Part shown: positions 1-10,080 of the stretch, in pieces
How positions within the stretch are numbered: the stretch's first letter is position 1
Layout of the letters: each line of letters opens with the position of its first letter
DNA from: Arachis hypogaea
Taxonomy: Eukaryota; Streptophyta; Magnoliopsida; Fabales; Fabaceae
Direction: 5' to 3'
Length of the DNA: 64,000 bases
Assembly (NCBI RefSeq): GCF_003086295.3
Contig: NC_092048.1
Span: forward strand, 69,668,841 to 69,732,840
Notes under the pieces: generated by a model
Seen by the model: only the letters and a program-made list of their open reading frames with translations
Told to the model about the DNA's origin: nothing
Databases searched by the model: none
Translations under genes and position numbers: made by a program

Positions 1-640
1 AAGATCCCCATCAGTTCTTAGCTAAATTCTTGCAAATCTGTGACACTATCAAGACCAATGGAGTTGATCCCGAGGTCTACAGGTTTATGCTTTTCCCTTT
101 TGCTGTAAGAGACAGAGCTAGAACATGGTTGGATTCACAACCTAAGGAAAGCCTAAACTCTTAGAAAAAGTTGGTCAGTGTTTTTCTGGCCAAGTTCTTT
201 CCACCTCAAAAGATGAGCAAGCTTATAGTGGAAATCCAAACCTTCAGACAGAAGGAAGGTGAGTCCCTCTATGAAGCTTGGGAAAGATATAAGCAATTGA
301 TCAAAAGGTGTCCTTCTGACATGCTTCCAGAATGGAGCATCATATGTATATTCTATGATGGTCTGTCTGAGTTGTCAAAAATGTCATTGGACCATTCTGC
401 AGGAGGATCTATTCATCTGAAAACCCCTGCAGAAGCTCAGGAACTCATTAAAATGGTTGCAAATAACCAGTTCATGTACGCCTCTGAGAGGAGTCATGTG
501 AACAATGGGACACCTCAGAAGAAGAAAGTTCTTGAAATTGATACTCTGAATACCATATTGGCTCAGAACAAAATATTGACTCAGCAAGTCAATATGATTT
601 CTCAGAGTCTGAATGGATTGCAAGCTGCATCCAACAGTAC
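1..640 (+). pseudogene. Athila-type gag fragment (5' end outside window)
   Basis: The plus strand encodes a retrotransposon capsid-type Gag segment: the FLQICDTIKTNG-like and FPFAVRDRARTWL-like motifs come first, and a KFFPPQKM/ESLYEAWERYK block follows. It closely matches the gag of element 1 (from 5713). A TAG stop at 162-164 breaks the frame at the position of a Trp that element 2 still has. Similarity stops at about 640, inside the stretch following the NMISQSLNG motif, and unrelated AT-rich DNA follows. This is a dead fragment of a Ty3/gypsy Athila-clade element whose other half is not in the window. Confidence 0.85.
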
Positions 641-804
641 TAATAAAAATGTTTTATATATGCACATATAATGGTTACATACTAGTACATTTTTTTATTC
701 TAAAAGAAAATTAAAAAATATTGAAAATTACTGCTGCTTTTTAATTTTTTTCTAAGAAGCACAAATAAATGTATCTAATGGAAGTGTTTGAATTGCTAGA
801 CTTG
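641..804. other. AT-rich spacer, no gene seen
   Basis: Short AT-rich sequence between the gag fragment and the next insertion. No coding or structural signal was recognised. It may belong to the same older sequence that resumes at 2461, since the element in between has matching target duplications. Confidence 0.5.
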
Positions 805-2460
805 GTAGTTGATGGAAGACCAAACGTGGTTTTGGATTTTTTACAAAATAGATTTTTGTTGTAAGTATAGCTCCGAACCAATAATTGATCCTAATCAAAA
901 TTTAATCCAAGATATTGTCACAATTCAAATCAAATTAACCAAGAGTATTTAGACTCCCGGGTCGTTCTTCCTAGGAACTAGTGCCAACAAGTGCATACAA
1001 TTTTGATTGTGAGAAGCAAGGGGGTTTCAATGATTGAAAGCAAGCAAACAAATAAAGAGATGAAAGAACGATTCAAAACTGCAATTAATAAACTAATGAA
1101 GGAATAAAAGAACAAAAGAACTATGTATGTAATATAAACAAGTAAAACTATAAAGTGATTGAAAAGTGGTTCAAAACATAAATGAAACCTTGACTTGGGA
1201 TGAGTCATGGAATCCCTTCCTTGCCATACCCACAACTATGATAATTGTGATGGATTAATCTCACTAAATCAACCCTTAACATCGAAGGATAATTCAGGTG
1301 AGCATAATTGTTATTAATCCACAAATCCTAGTTAACTTACCAAATTAATTGGTAAAAAGCTAGCGTTAGTGGAAACAATAACAACTAACAACCCAAGAAT
1401 TATCACTAAATGTTGGACATTATGGCTCTAGTAATCCATAAACTCATTTTCCCCAAGCCAAGGAGTGAAAATTACCACATAATCAAAATTGGCATTTCAT
1501 CAAACACATAAAGGGCATAATCATAAAACATGGCAAAATTGGAAAAATAATGAAAGCTATAAACCACAAATGATCAAAATCAATAAAAGTAACTCAAATA
1601 AACATGTAATAAGCATCAAACATCAAATTCATTAACTAGAAATCAAAATTGCAAAACTATGTGAATATTGATAAAGGAAATGAAAATGCAAGAAGGTATA
1701 GAACAAGTAGTGCAATAAAAGAGAAATTAAAGAAATACTTACAATGAAATTGCAAAATCCAAAGCCAACTTTGAAGTATAAAATACTACAAACCCTAATT
1801 GAACCTAAGAAAACTTAAGAGAAAACCTAAACTAAACTACCCTAAAACTACTCCTACTATGTGTTTTTCCTATTCTAAGATGAGCTCCCTAAGCTAATGC
1901 CTTCATATGAGATGTTTCCCCCTTCATATAGCCTTTCATTTCAGCCTCCAAGCCTTCAGAACTGGGCTAAAAGAGCCCCAAAATCGCGAGTCACGTGCTA
2001 TTTTAATGAAGCCATGTGCGGACACCTGTGCGTACACACAGACGTGTGCGCACGCACACTAGGCGATGCTTGAATGGACGCACGACGCGGTTCACGCACA
2101 TGCGTGGCTTTGCTCTGATGGCTGTGCGTACGCACGCAGGTCTGTGCACACGCACACTTCGTTGTGCTCTACTCCTATGATTCTTCATGCTTCCTCTACT
2201 TTACATGCTCCTCTTCCATTCTCTCCAAGCCATTCCTACCTTATACATCTGAAATCACTCACAAACAACATCAAGGCATCGAATGGAAGGCAAATGGGAT
2301 AAAATTAATCAAGGCACAAAAGAGCATGTTTTCATAATCAAGCACAAATTAGGAGGAAATTTCAAAAGCATGCTATTTAATGGAATTAGTGCAAGTTTAT
2401 ATGATGAAATCTATTCAATTCTAACCAAAAATCATCATTAAATATGAATTCATCAGTAGT
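805..2460. mobile_element. Solo-LTR-like element 'G' (810-2455) with GTAGT target duplications
   Basis: The element starts TGATGG at 810 and ends ATTCATCA at 2455, and is flanked by identical 5-bp duplications GTAGT (805-809 and 2456-2460). TG...CA ends and a 5-bp duplication fit an LTR retrotransposon solo LTR or a very small non-autonomous element of 1646 bp. It shares its TGATGG start, ATCA end and overall layout with the insertion at 19126-21247, including a GC-rich palindrome array in the second half. No reading frame in it resembles a protein; the short ORFs overlap the palindrome array. The orientation of a transcript is unknown. Confidence 0.75.
2015..2165. repeat. Palindrome array of GTGCGTACGCAC type inside element G
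   Basis: A GC-rich island in AT-rich surroundings contains repeated self-complementary or near-palindromic motifs such as GTGCGCACGCAC, GTGCGTACGCAC and TGTGCACACGCAC, in pairs separated by a few bases. The same motif family occurs at 18143-18370 and 59747-59975 in a different repeat family. Confidence 0.75.
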
Positions 2461-2881
2461 TAAATATTTAATATTTAAAATATTATAATTTTGAGTAATA
2501 TTTTAAGATGGTTCCAAAATATTTTTTATTGAACGTTCTTGTCCTCAAAGGTGAGTACCTGTGATATAAATCGTAGCTAGTTGCTTCGATTTAGAGATGT
2601 GATAAAATGCTAATTGATTTGCTATTATGCTCAACCAATTTCATAAATCGAATTCATCTGATTCGATTTACCATAGAATATAAGCTATATAAATACCATC
2701 AAAACGTTGAGCATTCATTATAGTGGCACTCACAATGACAAAAAAATATAAACTATATAAATTTTTTTAGTATAATAATCGAATAATACATTTTAAGTCC
2801 ACACTTTTAAATATTTCCAGCTAATTCTTAATAAAAAATAATAAATTTTATTTACTTTTTAGTATTCCTCAATGTATGTGA
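2461..2881. other. AT-rich interspersed sequence with TATA-like run
   Basis: No coding sequence was seen. The stretch contains two TCGATTTAxxxTCGAATT-like inverted segments and a CTATATAAATACC box near 2692, which resembles the promoter part of an older LTR. It is the target into which element 1 inserted (TTTAC at 2882-2886). Confidence 0.35.
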
Positions 2882-2886
2882 TTTAC

Positions 2887-3915
2887 TGATGAGCGGATAA
2901 TTTATACGCTTTTTGGCATTGTTTTTACATAGTTTTCAGTATAATTTAATTAGTTTTCATTATATTTTTATTAGTTTTTAATTAAAATTCGTATTTCTGG
3001 ACTTTACTATGAGTTTGTGTGTTTTTCTATGATTTCAGGTATTTTCTGGCTGAAATTGAGGGACTTGAGCAAAAATCAGATTCAGAGGTTGAAGAAGGAT
3101 TGTAGATGCTATTGGATTCTGACCTCCTTGCACTCAACTTATGAATGCATGTCTGACAACCACTTCCGTTCTACCTTAGATTGAATGGATATCTCTTGGA
3201 TATCTAATACAGGGGACCGAGTCCGAGTTATTAGCGTCTTCGTGGTATAAGTTAGAACCCATGGATGGCCATTCCTGAGATCCGAAAAGTCTAAACCTTG
3301 TCTGTGGTATTCCGAGTAGGATCTGGGAAGGGATGGCTGTGACGAGCTTAAAACTCGCGAGTGCTAGGCGTAGTGACAGACGCAAAAGGATCAATGGATC
3401 CTATTCCAGTATGATCGAGAACCGACAAATGAATAGCCGTGCCGTGACAGAGCATCTTGGACCATTTTCACTGAGAGGACGGAAAGTAGCCATTGACAAC
3501 GGTGATGCCCAACATACAGCTTGCCATGGAAAGGAGTAGGAATGATTGGATGAAGACAGCAGGAAAGCAGAGATCAGAGGAACGAAAGCATCTCTATACG
3601 CTTATCTGAAATTCTCACCAATGAATTACATAAGTACCACTATCCTATTTTATATTTTATTTATTTTCATCCACTATAATTTCTTAATACAATTTAATCC
3701 GCCTGACTGAGATTTACAAGGTGACCATAGCTTGCTTCAAGCCGACAATCTCCGTGGGATCGACCCTTACTCACGTAAGGTTTATTACTTGGACGACCCA
3801 GTGCACTTGCTGGTTAGTTGTACGAAATTGTGAAACAGATATAAGATCATGAACGTGCGTATTGAGTTTTTAGCGCCGTTACCAAGGAATGGAATGATCA
3901 CAATTTCGCACACCA
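2887..3915 (+). repeat. 5' LTR of element 1, with 639-bp internal deletion
   Basis: The length is 1029 bp against 1668 bp for the 3' LTR. The whole difference is one deletion: the sequence jumps at the CTCAA at 3133-3137, which corresponds to CTCAA at 11422-11426 joined to CTCAA at 12061-12065 of the 3' LTR. This five-base microhomology suggests illegitimate recombination. The missing part includes the TATA box seen at 11775-11782. By-eye comparison of the remaining positions gives about 25 mismatches. Confidence 0.93.
3871..3889 (+). other. Degenerate primer-binding-site copy inside the LTR
   Basis: TAGCGCCGTTACCAAGGAA, 27-45 bases before the LTR end, resembles the true primer-binding site TGGCGCCGTTGCCGGGGA at 3922, with the early differences all G to A. 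The 3' LTR has the same copy at 12799-12817. It is not in element 2's LTRs. Confidence 0.7.
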
Positions 3916-3921
3916 AATTTT

Positions 3922-3940
3922 TGGCGCCGTTGCCGGGGAT
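3922..3940 (+). promoter_or_regulatory. Primer-binding site, tRNA-Asp type
   Basis: TGGCGCCGTTGCCGGGGAT lies six bases after the 5' LTR. It is complementary to the 3' end of plant tRNA-Asp(GTC) (…CCCCGGCAACGGCGCCA, from memory), the primer commonly used by Athila-clade elements. Reverse transcription of the minus strand would start here. Confidence 0.88.
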
Positions 3941-5712
3941 TGTTCGAGTTTGGACAACTGACGGTTCATCTTGTTGCTCAGATTAGGTAACTTTCTTTTC
4001 GTTTTCTTTTCAAAAAAAAATTCTTCAAAAATCTTTCAAAAAAAAAATTTTTCCCTTTGTTTTCGAAAACTATTTTAAAATTTTTAAGAATGAATTCTAA
4101 AGTTTCAAAATGGTATGCTGAAGTTTGGCTGGCCATCAAGCTTTAGACTAATCCGGTATGATTCCTGGAATCTTAATTGAGGACTTTGAATTCATTGCTT
4201 CCTTTTCCCTATAGGTTTTCAAAAAAATAAAAATATACAAAAATCCAAAAAAAAATTAATAAAATCATAAAATCAAAAATATTTTTTGTTTCTTGTTGGA
4301 GTCTAGAGTCAATTTTTAAGTTTGGTGTCAATTGCATTTTTCGAAAATTCATGCATTCATAGTGTTCTTCATGATCTTCAAGTTGTTCTTGGTAAGTCTT
4401 CTTGTTTGATCTTCATACTTTCTTGTTTTGTGTCTTTTCTAGTTTTTCATATGCATTTTTAATTTGTTAGTGTCTAATTATTGAAAATTTCTAAGTTTGG
4501 TGTCTTGCATGTTTTTCTTTTATTAAAAATTTTCAAAAATAAGTCTTGATGTTCATCTTGATCTTCAAAGTGTTCTTGGTGTTCATCTTCACATTCATAG
4601 TGTTCTTGCATGCATTGTGTGTTTTGATTCATAATTTTTATGTTATGAGTCTTTTTCATGTTTTTCTCTTTCTTCATTAAAAATTCAAAAATCAAAAAAT
4701 ATCTTTTCCTTATTTTACTCAAAATTTTCGAAAATATGATTTGATTTAATCAAAAAGTTTTTAAATTTAATTGTTTCTTATGAATCAAATCAAATTTTCA
4801 ATTTAAAAATCTTATCTTTTCAAAATCTTTTTCAAAAATCAAATCTTTTTCAAAATTCCTTTCTAATATTTTCAAAAAATTTTCAAATTAATTTTCAAAA
4901 ATATTTTTTTTTTATTTTTAGTTCATGATTTTCGAATTTAATGTGATTGATTCAAAAATATTAAGTTGTTACTTGCCTAGTAAGAAAGGTTCAATCTTTA
5001 AACTCTAGAATCTTATCTTTTTAGTTTCTTGTTAGTCAAGTAATCAACTTTAGTTTTCAAAATCAAATCTTTTTAATTTTCTTTTCAAATATTTTTCAAA
5101 TTAAAATTTCAATCATATCTTTTTCAAAAACAAATTTCAAAGTCTTTTCTAACTTCTTATCTTCTTAAAAATTGATTTTCAAATCTTATCTTTTTGTTTC
5201 AATCATATCTTTTTAAATTTCAATCATATCTTTTTCAAAAACAAATTTCAAAACTTTTTCAATCAATCTTATCTTTTTGTTTCAATTATATCTTTTTCAA
5301 AACTACCTAACTAATCCTCTCTCTCTTATTTTCAAAAATTCCCTCTCTCCTTTTTCAAAATTTCTTTTTAATTAATTAATTGTTTTAAATTTTAATTTTA
5401 ATTTTATTCTTCCTTTAATTTTTGAAAATCATCAACTCCTTTTTAAAATTTATTTTGAAATCTAACTTTCAAATTTAATTTTATTTTAATTAAATTTCGA
5501 AATTCTCTCTCTCATCTCCTTTTATTTATTTATTCATCTACTAACACTTCTCTCCCATCCAAAAATTCGAACACCACCTCCCTCTCTGTGTTCGAGTTTT
5601 TCCTCTTCTCTTCTTTACATTACATTCTTTTCTTCTTCTACTCACACAAAGGAATCTTTATACTGTGACATAGAGGATTCCATATTTTCTTTGTTATTCC
5701 CTTCTTTGTCAT
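3941..5712 (+). other. Long T-rich leader of element 1
   Basis: About 1.8 kb between the primer-binding site and the gag ATG, without convincing coding sequence. It contains two copies of TAAGTTTGGTGT (4317-4328, 4492-4503) and a long region (about 4740-5400) of degenerate ATCTTTTTCAAAA repeats. A similar T-rich run precedes the third ORF in element 2 (41100-41340). The short ORFs here are low-complexity. Confidence 0.7.
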
Positions 5713-7406
5713 ATGAGCAGGAGCAAGGACAAGAACATTCTTGTTGAAGCAGATCCAGAACCTAAAAGGACTCTGAAGAGGAAACTAAGAGAAGCTAAAT
5801 TACAACAATCCAGATACAACCTTACTAAAATTTTCGAACAAGAAAAGGAGATGGCAGATGCACCTAACAACAATAATGCAAGGAGGATGCTTGGTGATTA
5901 CACTACACCTACTTCCAAGTTTGATGGAAGAAGCATCTCAATCCCTACCATTGGAGCAAACAATTTTGAGCTGAAACCTCAATTAGTTGCTCTAATGCAA
6001 CAAAACTGCAAATTCCATGGACTTCCATCAGAAGATCCCTACCAGTTTTTAATGGAGTTCCTGCAGATCTGTGAGACTGTTAAGACTAATGGAGTAAATC
6101 CTGAAGTCTACAGGCTCATGCTTTTCCCTTTTGCTGTAAGAGAAAGAGCTAGAACATGGTTGGACTCACAACCTAAGGATAGCCTGGACTCCTGAGATAA
6201 GCTGGTCATAGCCTTCTTGGCTAAGTTCTTTCTTCCTCAAAAGCTGAGCAAGCTTAGAGTGGATATTCAGACCTTCAAGCAAAAAGATGGTGAATCCCTC
6301 TATGAAGTTTGGGAAAGATACAAGCAGATGACCAAAAGGTGTCCTCCTGACATGCTTTCAGAATAGACCATTCTGGATATATTCTATTATGGTCTGTCTG
6401 AGTTCTCCAAGATGTCACTGGACCATTCTGCAGTGGATCCATTCACTTAAAGAAAACGCCTGTAGAAGCTCAAGAACTTATTGACATGGTTGCAAATAAT
6501 CAATTCATGTATACTTCTGAGAGAAATTCCGTGAATAATGGGACACCTCAGAAGAAGGGAGTTCTTGAAATTGATGCTCTAAATGCCATATTGGCTCAGA
6601 ATAAAATATTGACTCAGCAAGTCAATATGATTTCTCAGAGTCTGAATGGAATGCAAGCTGCATCCAACAGTACTCAAGAGGCATCTTCTGAGGAAGAAGC
6701 TTATGATCTTGAGAACCCTGCAATAGCAGAGGTGAATTACATGGGTGAACCCTATGGAAACACCTATAATCCCTCATGGAGAAATCACCCAAATCTCTCA
6801 TGGAAGGATCAACAAAAGCCTCAACAAGGCTTTAATAATGGTGGAAGAAACAGGTTTAGCAATAGCAAACCTTTTCCATCATCCACTCAGCAAAAGACAG
6901 AGAATTCTGAGCAGAATCCATCTAGCTTAGCAAATTTAGTCTCTGATCTATCTAAGGCCACTCTAAGTTTCATGAATGAAACAAGGTCTTCCATTAGAAA
7001 TCTGGAAGCACAAGTGAGCCAGCTGAGTAAAAGGATCACTGAAATCCCTCCTAGTACTCTCCCAAGCAATACAGAAGAAAATCCAAAAGGAGAGTGCAAG
7101 GCCATTGAAATGACCATCCTGGCTGAAACCACAAAAGAGGAGGAGGACGTGAATCCCAGTGAGGAAGACCTCCTGGGACGTCCAGAGATCAATAAGGAGT
7201 TTTCCTCTGAGGAACCAAAGGACTCTGAGGCTCATTCAGAGACCATAGAGATTCCATTAAACCTCCTTATGCCATTCATGAGCTCTAATGAGTATTCCTC
7301 TTCTGAAGAGAATGAGGATATTACTAAAGAGCAAGTTGCCAAGTTCTTTGGTGCATTCATGAAGTTGAATGCCAATTTATTTGGTAATGAGACTTGGGGA
7401 GATTAA
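5713..7406 (+). pseudogene. gag: gag of element 1 (Athila-type), broken
   Basis: Structural capsid polyprotein of the virus-like particle. The first open part (5713-6195) begins MSRSKDKN and carries the SIPTIGANNFELKPQLV and FPFAVRERARTWL motifs of Athila Gag. A TGA at 6193-6195 replaces a conserved Trp codon, and a small deletion near 6430 shifts the frame. The second open part (6486-7406) holds the SQSLNGMQAA coiled region, YNPSWRNHPNLSW and an acidic C-terminal tail. I see no CCHC zinc knuckle where one is usual. A TAA at 7404-7406 then separates it from the protease in the same frame. Confidence 0.85.
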
Positions 7407-8027
7407 CCTCCCCTGTTCACCAATGAACTAAATGCATTGGATCAACTGAGATTGCCTCAGAAGAAACAGGATCCCGAAAAGTTCCAAATACCTTGTACCA
7501 TAGGCACCATGACATTTGAGAAAGCTCTATGTGACCTTGGGTCAGGGATAAACCTCATGCCACTCTCTGTAATGGAGAAACTGGAAATCTTTGAGGTGCA
7601 AGCTGCCAGAATCTCCCTAGAGATGGCAGACAACTCAAGAAAACAGGCTTATGGACAAGTAGAGGACGTACTAGTAAAGGTTGAAGGCCTTTACGTCCCT
7701 GCTGATTTCATAATCCTAGACACTGGGAAGGATGAGGATGAATCCATTATCCTTGGAAGACCCTTCCTAGCTACAGCAAGAGCTGTGATTGATATGGACA
7801 GAGGAGAGTTGGTCCTTCAACTGAATGAGGACTACCTTGTGTTTAAAACTCAAGGACCTCCTTCTGTGACCATGGAGAGGAAGCATGAAAAGTTTCTCTC
7901 AGTACAGAGTCAACTAAAGCCCCTACAGTCAAACTCTAAGTTTGGTGTTGGGAGGCCTCAGCCAAACTCTAAGTTTGGTGTTGAACTCCCATTTCCAAAC
8001 TCTAAGTTTGGTGTTGGGAGTCTATAA
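7407..8027 (+). pseudogene. Retropepsin-like protease of element 1
   Basis: This frame is continuous with the end of gag apart from the TAA at 7404-7406. Features of a retrotransposon aspartic protease are visible: IPCTIGTMTFEKALCDLGSG (active-site Asp; the family usually has DLGAS, here DLGSG), an ADFIILD strand, and the ILGRPFLATA flap/hydrophobic motif. The ORF ends with three in-frame copies of a PNSKFGV-type repeat, then TAA. Normally RT would follow; here pol is missing, so Gag processing is the only pol function left, and the altered DLG motif may have abolished it. Confidence 0.85.
7931..8014 (+). repeat. Three direct copies of AAACTCTAAGTTTGGTGTTG at the protease end
   Basis: Copies of the core TAAGTTTGGTGT are at 7937-7948, 7970-7981 and 8003-8014, each 33 bases apart, so they stay in frame and translate as NSKFGV. 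The same 12-mer recurs in the leaders, before the third ORFs and before the 3' LTR of the Athila elements. Confidence 0.85.
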
Positions 8028-8080
8028 AATTGACCTGATCACCTGTTTGGCTCCATGAGAGCCCACTGTCAAGCTATTGA

Positions 8081-8114
8081 CATTAAAGAAGCGCTTGTTG
8101 GGAAGCAACCCAAT
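8081..8114 (+). promoter_or_regulatory. Conserved hairpin downstream of pol position
   Basis: TTAAAGAAGCGCTTG is followed by GTTGGG-AAGCAA-CCCAAT (8097-8114), which can pair TTGGG with CCCAA. Element 2 has the same block after its integrase (40461-40492) with the stem GCTGGG/CCCAGC, that is, a changed but still paired position. Here the block follows the protease directly, marking where RT-RNase H-integrase was lost. Its role is unknown. Confidence 0.65.
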
Positions 8115-8257
8115 TTTTATTTATTTAATTCTATTTTTATTGTTCTTTTATGTTTTATTAGGTTCATGATCATGTGGAGTCACAAAATAAATACAAAAAT
8201 TAAAAACAGAATCAAAAACAGCAGAAGAAAAATCACACCCTGGAGGAAGGACGTACT

Positions 8258-8535
8258 GGCGTTTAAACGCCAATAAGGAGCATCTGGCTGGCGTTCAACG
8301 CCAGAACAGAGCATGGATCTGGCGTTGAACGCCAGAAACAAGCAGCATCCTGGCGTTCAGACGCCAGGAATGCACATTGAGGAAAGCTGGCACTGAACGC
8401 CAGAAACAAGCATAGAACTGGCGTTCAACGCCAGAAACATACTGCATCTGGGCGTTGAACGCCCAGAACAAGCATCAATTCAGCGTTTAAACGCCAGAAT
8501 TGCATGCAAAGGCGTTTTAAATGCCTAATTGGTGC
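8258..8535. repeat. Array of CTGGCGTTCAACGCCAG palindromes, element 1
   Basis: Nine palindromic units spaced roughly 25-40 bases. They include GGCGTTTAAACGCC, CTGGCGTTCAACGCCAG, CTGGCGTTGAACGCCAG, CTGGCGTTCAGACGCCAG, CTGGGCGTTGAACGCCCAG and AGGCGTTTTAAATGCCT. Variants usually change both arms so that self-complementarity is kept. Spacers between units are A/G-rich (AACAAGCA-like). No protein is likely here. Confidence 0.9.
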
Positions 8536-9014
8536 AGGGATGCAAATCCTTGACACCTTAAGATCTGTGGACCCCACAGGATCCCCACCTACCTCCACTC
8601 ATACTCTCCACTCTTCTCATTCATCCTCTCTTCCCAATAAACACCCTTCCCCAAAACCCTTCACCAATCACCTCAATCTCTCTTCCCTATCACCACCTAC
8701 CACCACTCACATCCATCCACTCTTCCCCATAAACCCCACCTACCTTCAAAATTCAAAATTACTTTCCCATCCAAACCCACCCCATATGGCCGAACCTTAA
8801 CCCCTCTCCCTCCACTATATAAACCTCTCCATTCTTCTTCATTCTCACACAACACAACCCTCTCATCCCCTTCTTGGCCGAAACACAACCCTCTCTCCCT
8901 CTCTTCTATATCTTCTTCTTCTTCTTCTTTCCTTTCTTCTCTTGCTCGAGGGCGAGCAATATTCTAAGTTTGGTGTGGTAAAAGCATAAGCTTTTTGTTT
9001 TTTCATTACCATTG
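8536..9014 (+). promoter_or_regulatory. Putative internal promoter and leader for the third ORF
   Basis: A TATATAAA box lies at 8816-8823, about 190 bases upstream of the third-ORF ATG. It sits in a C/T-rich region (8580-8940) with runs of TCTTCTTCTTC, and is followed by a hairpin (8942-8959) and TAAGTTTGGTGT. This layout resembles a plant core promoter with a pyrimidine-rich leader. Element 2 has an equivalent region (TTTAAATATGG near 41357). No start-site evidence exists, so this is inference. Confidence 0.5.
8942..8976 (+). promoter_or_regulatory. Hairpin + TAAGTTTGGTGT module before third ORF (element 1)
   Basis: TTGCTCG-AGGG-CGAGCAA (8942-8959) forms a 7-bp stem, followed five bases later by TAAGTTTGGTGT (8965-8976). 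The other three copies in the window have TTGCTTG/CAAGCAA, so the second-last pair changed from T-A to C-G with both arms altered. Confidence 0.75.
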
Positions 9015-9995
9015 ATGGCACCTAAGACCGGAGAATCCTCTAGAAAAGGGAAAGGGAAGACAAAAGCTTCCACTTCCGAGTCATGGGAGATGGAAAGATT
9101 CATCTCCAAAGCCCATCAAGACCACTTTTATGATGTTGTGGGCAAGAAGAAGGTGATCCCCGAGGTCTCTTTCAAACTCAAGAAAAATGAGTATCCGGAG
9201 ATCCGACATGAGAACCAAAGAAGAGGTTGGGAAGTTCTAACAAACCCCATCCAACAAGTCGGAATTCTAATGGTTCAAGAGTTCTATGCTAATGCATGGA
9301 TCACTAGGAACCATGATCGAAGTAAGAACCCGAACCCAAAGAATTATCTCACCATGGTTCGGGGGAAATACTTAGATTTTAGTCTGGAAAATGTGAGGTT
9401 GGCGTTCAACTTGCCAATGATGGGAGAGAACGCACGCCCCTACACAAGAAGAGTCAACTTTGATCAAAGGTTGGACCAAGTCCTCATGGACATATGTGTG
9501 GAAGGAGCTCAATGGAAGATTGACTCAAAAGGCAAACCGGTTCAACTGAGAAGACTGGACCTTAAGCCTGTAGCTAGAGGATGGTTTGAGTTCATTCAAC
9601 GCTCAATCATTCCCACTAGCAACCGGTCTAAAGTTACAATAGACCGGGCCATCATGATCCATAGCATCATGATTGGGGAGGAAGTGGAGGTTCATGAGAT
9701 TATACCTCAAGAACTCTACAAGGTGGCTGACAACTCCTCCACTATGGCAAGGTTAGCCTTTCCTCACCTCATTTGCCACCTATGCAATTCGACTGGGATT
9801 GACATAGAGGGAGACATCCTCATTGAAGAGGACAAGCCCATCATTAAGAAAAGGATGGAGCAAACAAGAGAGCCTATTCATGGATCTCAAGAGACGCATG
9901 AAGAAGCTCATCACCAAGAAATCCCTGAGATGCCTCAAGGGATGCACTTCCCTCCATCATCCTTCATGAAATTAGAAAAGATCAAAGAGCAATGA
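9015..9995 (+). CDS. Third ORF of element 1, plant-transposon-protein (PF20167-like) family
   Basis: The ATG at 9015 (MAPKTGESS) opens a 326-codon frame. It has a basic/Ser-rich N-terminus, then a globular part with HQDHFYDVV, KNEYPEIR, MVQEFYANAW, VRGKYLDF, VARGWFEFIQRS and TIDRAIMIHSIMIGEEVEVHE. This pattern resembles what is annotated in legumes as 'putative plant transposon protein' (PF20167, from memory). It occupies the env-like position of Athila elements, but I see no convincing transmembrane helix. Compared with element 2's copy, the frame is lost just before the end: KIKEQ then TGA, whereas shifting by one base continues a basic/charged tail to a stop near 10080. It is the longest open frame in an element whose gag is broken. 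Function unknown. Confidence 0.72.
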   Translation: MAPKTGESSRKGKGKTKASTSESWEMERFISKAHQDHFYDVVGKKKVIPEVSFKLKKNEYPEIRHENQRRGWEVLTNPIQQVGILMVQEFYANAWITRNHDRSKNPNPKNYLTMVRGKYLDFSLENVRLAFNLPMMGENARPYTRRVNFDQRLDQVLMDICVEGAQWKIDSKGKPVQLRRLDLKPVARGWFEFIQRSIIPTSNRSKVTIDRAIMIHSIMIGEEVEVHEIIPQELYKVADNSSTMARLAFPHLICHLCNSTGIDIEGDILIEEDKPIIKKRMEQTREPIHGSQETHEEAHHQEIPEMPQGMHFPPSSFMKLEKIKEQ

Positions 9996-10080
9996 GGGAG
10001 GAGCAACAAAGACAAGGAAGAGACATAGAAGAGCTCAAGGACATCATTGGTTCCTCAAGAAGGAAACGCCACCATCACTA

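Noticed and set aside
2003..2302. ORFs on both strands over the GC-rich island in element G
   Set aside because: They overlap the palindrome array and read as repeated Cys/His/Arg/Ala; the opposite frames are equally open because of the palindromes.
3176..3539. ORFs in the LTRs of element 1 (also 12104-12467)
   Set aside because: Identical in both LTRs and without protein features; LTR sequence, not genes.
8258..8535. CRISPR-like spaced repeats
   Set aside because: The units are palindromes with variable sequence and irregular similar spacers inside a plant retrotransposon. There are no cas genes and the context is eukaryotic.
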